Below, piece by piece: positions 28,046-33,356 of a DNA stretch of 33,356 bases. Numbering within the stretch: position 1 is the stretch's first letter; each line of letters opens with the position of its first letter. The notes beneath the pieces are model-generated. The model made no database searches and had not been told where the DNA came from. It saw only the letters and a list, made by a program, of their open reading frames with translations. Source of the DNA: Pseudomonadota bacterium (lineage in GTDB: Bacteria; Pseudomonadota; Alphaproteobacteria; Kiloniellales; JACOMY01); assembly GCA_029781795.1 (NCBI GenBank), contig JAKOWB010000081.1, positions 1-33,356 of the forward strand. The letters are read 5' to 3'. A program made the translations under genes and the position numbers.

Positions 28046-28811
28046 GCCCTCGCTGCTGGAACTGCAGAATCGCATGCGCTCCGCCCTGCTGGGCGGCGAC
28101 GTGACGGCGCTGCTGGGCGGCGTCGTCGCCGACCACATCGGTCCGGCCGACCGCTTCGCCAGCTACAGCAACAACTACGAAGCCGGCCTGGCCGAGGTGC
28201 TGGCCGCGGCCTTTCCGGCGACGAGCCGCCTGGCCGGCGCGGCGAACTTCCGCTGGGCTGCCAGCCGCTTCGCCCTGGCGCATCCGCCTTCGGAGCCGCG
28301 GCTGCTCGCCTATGGCGCCGACTTCCCGGCTTGGCTGGCGGGCTTCGCGCCGGCGGAGAACAGTCCCTGGCTGGCCGAGGTGGCGCGCCTGGAGTGGGCG
28401 CGCAACGAGGCGCTCTTCGCGCCCGACGCCAAGCCGCTGAAGGCGGAGGCCCTGACCGGCGTGCCGCCGGAGCAGGTGCCGGGCCTGCGCTTCACGCTCC
28501 ACCCCTCGCTGAGAGTGGTGCGGTCCGCCTATCCGATCCACGACCTTTGGCTGGGCGAGGCCGATCCGGCTGCCGTCCTTGCCGAGGGCGCGGCGCAGGC
28601 CGTCCTGGTCCTGCGGCCCGCCTGGCAGGTCGTCCAGCTTCCCGTGGCGCGCGGCGATGCCGCGTTGCTCGCGGCCCTCGGCGCCGGGGCCAGTCTGGCG
28701 GAGGCGGCGGGGGCCGCGCTCGCCGAGACGGCAGACCTCGACCTGCAGCAGACGCTGTTCGGTCATCTCGTGCGCGGCAGCTTCGCCGCCGTGCAGCAAC
28801 CGGAGACATAA
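28035..28811 (+). CDS. bufC: DUF2063 partner protein of the MNIO
   Basis: A 258-residue protein whose ATG at 28035 lies inside the end of bufB. The N-terminal half is the DUF2063 helical domain ([16 protein letters not shown], then [27 protein letters not shown]). The C-terminal half is an alpha/beta domain with [20 protein letters not shown] and [14 protein letters not shown], related to precursor-recognition domains. In characterised bufferin and MNIO systems this protein binds the precursor and presents it to the enzyme. There is no signal peptide, so modification occurs in the cytoplasm before export of the precursor. It ends 11 bases before the DoxX gene. Confidence 0.9.
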   Translation: MLPEPSLLELQNRMRSALLGGDVTALLGGVVADHIGPADRFASYSNNYEAGLAEVLAAAFPATSRLAGAANFRWAASRFALAHPPSEPRLLAYGADFPAWLAGFAPAENSPWLAEVARLEWARNEALFAPDAKPLKAEALTGVPPEQVPGLRFTLHPSLRVVRSAYPIHDLWLGEADPAAVLAEGAAQAVLVLRPAWQVVQLPVARGDAALLAALGAGASLAEAAGAALAETADLDLQQTLFGHLVRGSFAAVQQPET

Positions 28812-28822
28812 GGACCAGAGCC

Positions 28823-29320
28823 ATGTCCGCCAACACCATGACACCCGACCAGGTCGGCCTGCTGGGTCGCCTGGGCCGGCTCTACGGCCGCCTCGGCCAG
28901 ACGCTCGACCTCTTCCTCGGACCGGTCGTTGAGGTCGCCGCGCGCGCCTATCTCGGCTGGATCTTCTTCAAGTCCGGCTATGGCCGCGTCACCGACTGGG
29001 GCAGCCAGGAGTTCCTCTTCGAGCAGATCCACCCGGTACCCGGCCTGCCGCCCCTGCTGTCGGCGGTCGTCACCACCGCAGGCGAGCTGGTGCTGCCGAT
29101 CTTCCTCTGGCTCGGCCTCGGCCAGCGCCTGGCCGCGCTCGGCCTCTTCGGCATGACCGCGGTGATCCAGTTCATCGTGGCCCAGACGCCCGAGGGCATG
29201 GAGAACAAGATCGGCCATGCCGAGCACTACGCCTGGATGCTGGGCTTCCTGCTGCTGGCGGTGCGGCGGCCCTCGATCCTCACCGCCGACTACTGGCTTT
29301 GCCGCAAGGCGGCCAGCTAG
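28823..29320 (+). CDS. DoxX family membrane protein of the bufferin operon
   Basis: A 165-residue inner-membrane protein; AAGGA lies 9 bases before ATG 28823. It has four hydrophobic helices and the DoxX signature (AARAYLGWIFFKSGYGRVTDW, then TTAGELVLPIFLWLGLGQRLAALGL and QFIV). Genes of this family commonly end bufferin operons (sometimes called bufD), and a link to redox chemistry or quinones is suspected; its exact job is unknown. Its stop overlaps the convergent histidine kinase gene by 4 bases, leaving no space for a terminator. Confidence 0.88.
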   Translation: MSANTMTPDQVGLLGRLGRLYGRLGQTLDLFLGPVVEVAARAYLGWIFFKSGYGRVTDWGSQEFLFEQIHPVPGLPPLLSAVVTTAGELVLPIFLWLGLGQRLAALGLFGMTAVIQFIVAQTPEGMENKIGHAEHYAWMLGFLLLAVRRPSILTADYWLCRKAAS

Positions 29321-30405
29321 ACACCGGCTGACGCCGTCGACGGCTCGGCCAGCGGCACCTCGATGACGAAGCGCGCGCCCGGCTGCGCATCCTCGCTGCG
29401 CAGACGGGCGCCCAGCTTGGCGGCCATCATCTGCACGATACCCTGGCCCAGGCCGCGGCTCGGCGCCGTGCCATTGGGCGGCAGGCCCCGCCCGCGATCC
29501 TCTACCGTCAGGCGCAGGGTGTCGGGCGCCAAGCTGGCCGAGGTGACCTGGACCGGGCCGCGCTGTCCCGCCGGATAGGCGTGCTTGAAGGCGTTGATCA
29601 CCAGCTCGGTCACCAGGATGCCGATGGCGATGGCGCGCTCGGTCGAGATGGCGCTGTCATCGCCGGCAACGGAGAGATTGACCGCCTCCTCGTCGCCGAT
29701 CGCCACGCGCTCCAGTTCGCCCAGCAGGTGCGACAGGTAGCCGACGACCTCGACCTGGCGCACGTCGTGGCTCATATAGAGCTGGCGGTGGACGTGCCCG
29801 ATGGCCTCGACCCGGGCCAGCGCGCCGGCGAGGGCGTCCTTGGTCTCCTGCGACGCCACGGTATTGGCCTGGATGCGCAGGAAGGCGCTGACCAGCTGCA
29901 GGTTGTTGGCGACGCGGTGGTTGATCTCGCGGATCAGCACCTCGCGCTCCTCGGCGAGCTTGGCGAAGGAATCGCGCGAGGCGCGGAGTTCCGCCTGCGC
30001 CCGGTCGCGCTCGGCCTGCAGGCGCCGTGCCTCGATGGCGGCGGCGATGGCGGCGCGCAACAGGGTGGGGAACTCGGCGTCCGCCTGCTTGATGACATAG
30101 TCGGCGGCGCCGGCCTTCAGCGCCGCGACCGCGACCTGGCCGGCGGAGTCCGCGGTGACATAGACCACCGGTGGCGCATTCTCCAGCGCGACGATCCTCT
30201 TCAGCACCTGCAGGCCCGTCAGATCGGGCAGGTGGTGGTCGAGCGCCACGGCGCAGAAGCCGCCCTCGGCAAGGCGCGCCAGTCCGCCGGCGCCGTCCTT
30301 GGCCGTCTCCACCTTGAATCCGCTGCGGTCCAGCGAGCGCCGCACCAGGTGCTGCAGCACCTCGTCGTCGTCGATGTAGAGCAGGCGCGGCCGCTGGTCC
30401 GCCAT
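29317..30405 (-). CDS. receiver-HisKA_2 histidine kinase
   Basis: A 362-residue cytoplasmic protein. The receiver domain (about 5-122) has acidic residues IDDDE (11-15), phosphoacceptor Asp56 (ALDHHLPDLTG) and Lys106. A coiled linker (125-160) leads to a HisKA_2 dimerisation domain with His163 in REINHRVANNLQLVSAFL, then an ATPase domain (ELVINAFKHAYPAG, VEDRGRGLPPNG, GLGQGIVQMM). The start at ATG 30403-30405 shares one base with the stop of the upstream receiver gene (TGATG), implying tight coupling. It probably takes phosphoryl groups from, or is regulated by, the upstream kinase and receiver. HisKA_2 kinases often feed the general stress response in Alphaproteobacteria; no PhyR/EcfG genes are seen here. 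Confidence 0.92.
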   Translation of the reverse strand: MADQRPRLLYIDDDEVLQHLVRRSLDRSGFKVETAKDGAGGLARLAEGGFCAVALDHHLPDLTGLQVLKRIVALENAPPVVYVTADSAGQVAVAALKAGAADYVIKQADAEFPTLLRAAIAAAIEARRLQAERDRAQAELRASRDSFAKLAEEREVLIREINHRVANNLQLVSAFLRIQANTVASQETKDALAGALARVEAIGHVHRQLYMSHDVRQVEVVGYLSHLLGELERVAIGDEEAVNLSVAGDDSAISTERAIAIGILVTELVINAFKHAYPAGQRGPVQVTSASLAPDTLRLTVEDRGRGLPPNGTAPSRGLGQGIVQMMAAKLGARLRSEDAQPGARFVIEVPLAEPSTASAGV

Positions 30406-30848
30406 CAATGGCACTCCGGGATCTGCATCACCAGCAGGAAGAGGCCGAGTTGCCGAATGGCATTGGCGAAGTTCTCGTAGTTCACCGGCTTGGTGATGTA
30501 GACGTTGCAACCCAGCGCGTAGCAGCGCTCGATCTCGATCTTGTCGTCGGTGGTGGTCAGCACGATGACGGGGATGCGGCGCGTCCGCTCGTTGCTCTTC
30601 AGCTGCCGCAGCACCTCGACGCCCGAGATGTCGGGCAGGTTCAGGTCCAGCAGGATGAGGAAGCCGACGCCATCGCCCGCTGCCGGCGGGGCCTCGGCGC
30701 CAGTCAGGAAGGCCAGCGCTTCCAGCCCGTTGACGAAGGGCAGGATCTCGTTGTTCACGCCGGCGCGCCGGATGTGGCGCTCGATCAGGCGTGCATGGCC
30801 CTCGTCGTCCTCGATCATGACGATGGATACAGGTCGCTGCTGGCTCAT
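30405..30848 (-). CDS. single-domain CheY-like response regulator (Rcp type)
   Basis: A 147-residue receiver with no output domain. Acidic pocket IEDDE (12-16), phosphoacceptor Asp68 (LLDLNLPDISG), Thr98/99 and Lys120 (YITKPVNYENF) are all present. The extended loop between beta-2 and beta-3 and the C-terminal helix match receivers that partner phytochrome- or CHASE3-type kinases. The ATG overlaps the kinase stop by 4 bases (ATGA), and its own stop overlaps the next start by one base, so the three proteins are made in fixed ratio and probably form a relay. Confidence 0.93.
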   Translation of the reverse strand: MSQQRPVSIVMIEDDEGHARLIERHIRRAGVNNEILPFVNGLEALAFLTGAEAPPAAGDGVGFLILLDLNLPDISGVEVLRQLKSNERTRRIPVIVLTTTDDKIEIERCYALGCNVYITKPVNYENFANAIRQLGLFLLVMQIPECH

Positions 30849-32326
30849 GCTTCCTCTGCCTTGTCTGAAGGGGCGGCGGCCGGGGTCCAGAGCTTGGGCA
30901 AGACGACGGTGAAGCTGGATCCTTCGCCAAGGCGGCTTTCCAGCCTCACCGAGCCGCCCAGACTGCGGGTCAGCGCGCGGACGTGTGCCAAGCCGATGCC
31001 CTCGCCGGGCCGGTCCTGCGGGCCCGCGCGCCGGAAGAGATCGAACACACGATCCAGGTCGGCCGCGGCGATGCCACGGCCGTTGTCCGATATGGAAACG
31101 AAGACGAAGGATCCCTGTTCCCTGCCGGTGATGGCGATGCGGCCGGGCATGCCGGGACGCAGGTACTTGATGGCGTTGTCCAGCAGGTTGCCGAAGATCT
31201 GCTCCAGCGCTGGGCGGTCGCTGACCAGGCTGGGCAAGGCACCCAGCGTGATCTCGGCGCCAAGATCGGCGGCGCGCTTTCCAGCCTCCGCCACCAGGCC
31301 GCCGATGACCTCGCCAAGGTCCAGGTGCCGTGGGTTGAAGGTCCGCTTGCCGCTGCGCGAGAGCTGCAGGATCACGTTGATCAGGCGGGCCATCTTGGCG
31401 ATGGAAGACTTGATGAAGCCCAGCGACTCGTCGAAGTCGCGCCTGAGGTCGGCTGCCTCGCCGGTGGGATCCTCGCCCTCGGCCGGTCTGGGTGCCAGGC
31501 GGTCGCCCAGCATCTCCAGCTCGCTGGTGAAGCCCATGATGTTCACGAGGGGCGAGCGCAGGTCGTGCCCGACGATGTAGGCAAAGCGCTGCACTTCGTC
31601 GTTCATCGACTGCAGGTCGGCCGTGCGCGCGGCGACGCGCTGCTCCAGCGCCTCGTTGGCGTTCTCCAGCGCCGCGTTGGCGGCCAGGGTCGCCCTGGCG
31701 CTGCGCCGCACCAGGAGGATCGAGACGATGGCGAGGGCGGCGACGATGAAGGCGCCGCCGATGTTGAAGACGAAGAGCAGGAGCTGCGCCCGGTCGGAGT
31801 CCCGCGTCTGCGCCGACAGGAGCTGCTGCTGCCCGGTCAGGATCGCGCTGGCATGAGTACGGATCTCGTCCATCAGGCCAAGCCCGCGGTCCGTGTTCAC
31901 CAGGGCGATGGCCTCGGGCAGGCGGCCTTCCTTGGCCAGGCCGACGGTCTGCGCCATCTCGTCCAGCTTCTGAATGACCTTCTGGTGCAGGTGCGCCAGG
32001 TGGTCGGCCATGCCGGCCTCTCCGGCCAGCGCCTGCTCGAGGCTGTCGAGCGCCGGCAGTATGTTGGCGCGTGCGGCCTCGTAGTCGTCGAGGTAGGCCC
32101 GGTCGCCGGTGAGCAGGTAGCCGCGCTGGCCGCTCTCGGCACGGCGCAGGTCGGCCCTGAGGACGGTGATCAGGTTGTTGATCGTCATCGAGCGCTCGAC
32201 CCGGTCGCCGCTGTCGCCGGCGTAGCGCACGAGCAGGATCGAGGCGGCGCTCATCGCCAGCAACAGCAGGAAGCCGACCGTGATCAGGGTGACGGACGTG
32301 CGCTTGCCGATGAACTGCCTGAGCAT
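30845..32326 (-). CDS. CHASE3-domain sensor histidine kinase
   Basis: A 493-residue inner-membrane kinase. Helix 1 (about 12-34) and helix 2 (about 182-206) flank a periplasmic CHASE3 domain with the hallmark RRAESGQRGYLLTGDRAYL. A coiled coil (212-245) leads to a HisKA domain with His254 (FAYIVGHDLRSPLVN), then an ATPase domain (FGNLLDNAIKYL, ISDNGRGI, GEGIGLAHVRALTRSLGG). CHASE3 senses unknown signals. No DNA-binding regulator is linked; the output is the downstream receiver and the HisKA_2 kinase. ATG 32324-32326 has no purine-rich ribosome site (CCCCCCTAG precedes it), so the gene may be weakly translated or leaderless. Confidence 0.92.
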   Translation of the reverse strand: MLRQFIGKRTSVTLITVGFLLLLAMSAASILLVRYAGDSGDRVERSMTINNLITVLRADLRRAESGQRGYLLTGDRAYLDDYEAARANILPALDSLEQALAGEAGMADHLAHLHQKVIQKLDEMAQTVGLAKEGRLPEAIALVNTDRGLGLMDEIRTHASAILTGQQQLLSAQTRDSDRAQLLLFVFNIGGAFIVAALAIVSILLVRRSARATLAANAALENANEALEQRVAARTADLQSMNDEVQRFAYIVGHDLRSPLVNIMGFTSELEMLGDRLAPRPAEGEDPTGEAADLRRDFDESLGFIKSSIAKMARLINVILQLSRSGKRTFNPRHLDLGEVIGGLVAEAGKRAADLGAEITLGALPSLVSDRPALEQIFGNLLDNAIKYLRPGMPGRIAITGREQGSFVFVSISDNGRGIAAADLDRVFDLFRRAGPQDRPGEGIGLAHVRALTRSLGGSVRLESRLGEGSSFTVVLPKLWTPAAAPSDKAEEA

Positions 32327-32477
32327 CTAGGGGGGATGGCTGTGCCGAGAGGTTGGAGGGGCGGGGGGGCAACCTGCCGGCGAAGCCGCGCGGTCCTGCG
32401 GAAAGCTGCACTGCGTCGGCGTCTGACAGGGTGCAAGGCGGCGGTGCGGAGCGGAGACTATCGGCGCTTTGAGTAAG

Positions 32478-32495
32478 ATGCAAACTCACTTGCAT
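32478..32495. promoter_or_regulatory. inverted repeat ATGCAA-N6-TTGCAT
   Basis: A perfect 6-bp inverted repeat with a 6-base spacer lies in the gap between the divergent CHASE3 kinase and VOC genes, followed by another TTTGCA. CATTAT at 32502-32507 could serve as a plus-strand -10 box for the VOC gene. The site is AT-rich in GC-rich surroundings and is a reasonable repressor or activator site; no family is assigned. Confidence 0.4.
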
Positions 32496-32605
32496 TTGCA
32501 GCATTATGGCGACTTGCCGGGCCGTGGGTTGGATGCGCCGCGCCGGTTCCGGGACCTGGAGCGGGCTGCTATGCAGAGGCCGCCGCGCCACGCCGGGAGT
32601 TCCGC

Positions 32606-33013
32606 ATGCATACCATGACGCTCTATACCACCCTGGGTTACAGTGATCGCGACCGCGCCGTGGCCTTCTATGACGCGGTGCTGGCGACCCTGGGCTATGG
32701 CCGCGCGGAGGGCTGGACGCCGGACTGGGCTGGCTGGGGGCCCAGCTACGACGACGGCGTCTCCTTCTGGATCTGCCGGCCCTTCGACGGCGCGGCGCCG
32801 ACTCGGGGCAATGGCGCGATGGTGGCGTTCCGCGCCCCGGACGAGGCCGCGGTGCGGCGCTTCCACGCCGCCGCCCTGGCGCACGGCGGCAGCGACGAGG
32901 GCGCCCCCGGCACGCGCCCCTATTACGAGCCCAGCTTCTACGTTGCCTACGTTCGCGATCCCGACGGCAACAAGCTGGCGGCCGTGTTCCATCGCCACGT
33001 ACCGCGTGGCTAG
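32606..33013 (+). CDS. VOC family protein (glyoxalase-like)
   Basis: A 135-residue protein with GGGAG 7 bases before ATG 32606. It has paired beta-alpha-beta-beta-beta modules: LYTTLGYSDRDRAVAFYDAVLATLGY at the start (in two strands and a helix) and YVAYVRDPDGNKLAAVF at the end, the vicinal-oxygen-chelate fold. Family members include lyases, isomerases, dioxygenases and antibiotic-binding proteins; the reaction here cannot be assigned. It is 34 bases upstream of a dienelactone hydrolase gene, suggesting a small shared operon. Confidence 0.85.
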   Translation: MHTMTLYTTLGYSDRDRAVAFYDAVLATLGYGRAEGWTPDWAGWGPSYDDGVSFWICRPFDGAAPTRGNGAMVAFRAPDEAAVRRFHAAALAHGGSDEGAPGTRPYYEPSFYVAYVRDPDGNKLAAVFHRHVPRG

Positions 33014-33047
33014 ACTGTCGGCCAGACCCATCTCAGGGAGACCGCCC

Positions 33048-33356
33048 ATGACCACCAGTCCCAAGGATCTGACCGCCGCCGATTCCCTCCGTCTGGCCGC
33101 CGCCGACGGTCATCGCTTCGCCGCCTATCGCTCGCGGCCGCGGGCCGGTTCGCCCAAGGGTGGCCTGGTGGTGATCCAGGAGATCTTCGGCACCAACCGC
33201 CACATCCGGAACGTCGCCGATTCCTGGGCGGCACAGGGCTATCTCTGCCTGGCACCCGGCCTGTTCGACCGCATCGAGCCCGGCCTGGAGTATGGCTACG
33301 ACGCCAAGGGGATCGAGACCGGCCGAGCCGCCCGCGGCAAGATCGCCAACGAGCAG
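33048..33356 (+). CDS. dienelactone hydrolase family protein, 5' part
   Basis: The first 103 codons of an alpha/beta hydrolase that runs off the right edge; AGGGAG precedes ATG 33048-33050. The conserved GGLVVIQEIFGTNRHIRNVAD contains the Glu of QEIFG, which contacts the nucleophile in dienelactone hydrolases, and the strand-turn GYLCLAPGLFDR follows. The Cys/Asp/His triad lies beyond the window, so activity cannot be judged. Members hydrolyse dienelactones and various esters. Confidence 0.88.
   Translation, partial: MTTSPKDLTAADSLRLAAADGHRFAAYRSRPRAGSPKGGLVVIQEIFGTNRHIRNVADSWAAQGYLCLAPGLFDRIEPGLEYGYDAKGIETGRAARGKIANEQ

Overview
The window is very GC-rich, densely coded chromosomal DNA. Its gene families (MocR regulator, DmdC-type acyl-CoA dehydrogenase, CHASE2 cyclase, FecR protein, bufferin operon, HisKA_2 kinase) suggest a Rhodospirillales-like alphaproteobacterium; that placement is inference. 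I see no mobile element, CRISPR array, rRNA or tRNA. No gene-free stretch exceeds 300 bases.

Layout. Positions 1-4897 (minus strand) hold the 5' end of an unknown gene, preceded by a perfect palindrome and two hairpins. Upstream of that lies a five-gene envelope-stress-like operon: a 39-residue membrane peptide, XpaC, TelA, an SPFH protein with a GYF_2 tail, and a double zinc-ribbon membrane protein. Positions 5080-11708 are a mixed block: a small secreted Cys protein, a LysE-type exporter, a formylglycine sulfatase/phosphonate monoester hydrolase, a divergent MocR regulator and flavin-binding protein pair, and glycerol kinase (glpK), whose start is flanked by a perfect 14-bp inverted repeat.

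Positions 11799-19486 (minus) carry a FecR-domain exported protein, a TPR plus beta-barrel outer-membrane protein, a CHASE2 adenylate cyclase, a beta-propeller lipoprotein, and an acyl-CoA dehydrogenase that overlaps the lipoprotein gene. The first four look like one cell-surface sensing or export module. Positions 19668-26574 (plus) are an alpha-2-macroglobulin with an intact thioester motif and its usual partner, penicillin-binding protein 1C.

Positions 26815-29320 (plus) are a complete bufferin-type operon: a four-Cys DUF2282 precursor, a DUF692 (MNIO) modifying enzyme, a DUF2063 partner and a DoxX membrane protein. Positions 29317-32326 (minus) are a three-gene phosphorelay with coupled starts: CHASE3 histidine kinase, CheY-like receiver, and receiver-HisKA_2 kinase. 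The right end has a VOC-family protein and the start of a dienelactone hydrolase.

Most genes on opposite strands that converge overlap at their 3' ends, and many same-strand neighbours overlap or nearly touch. The window is therefore organised as compact, translationally coupled operons concerned largely with the cell envelope, metal and stress defence, and signalling.
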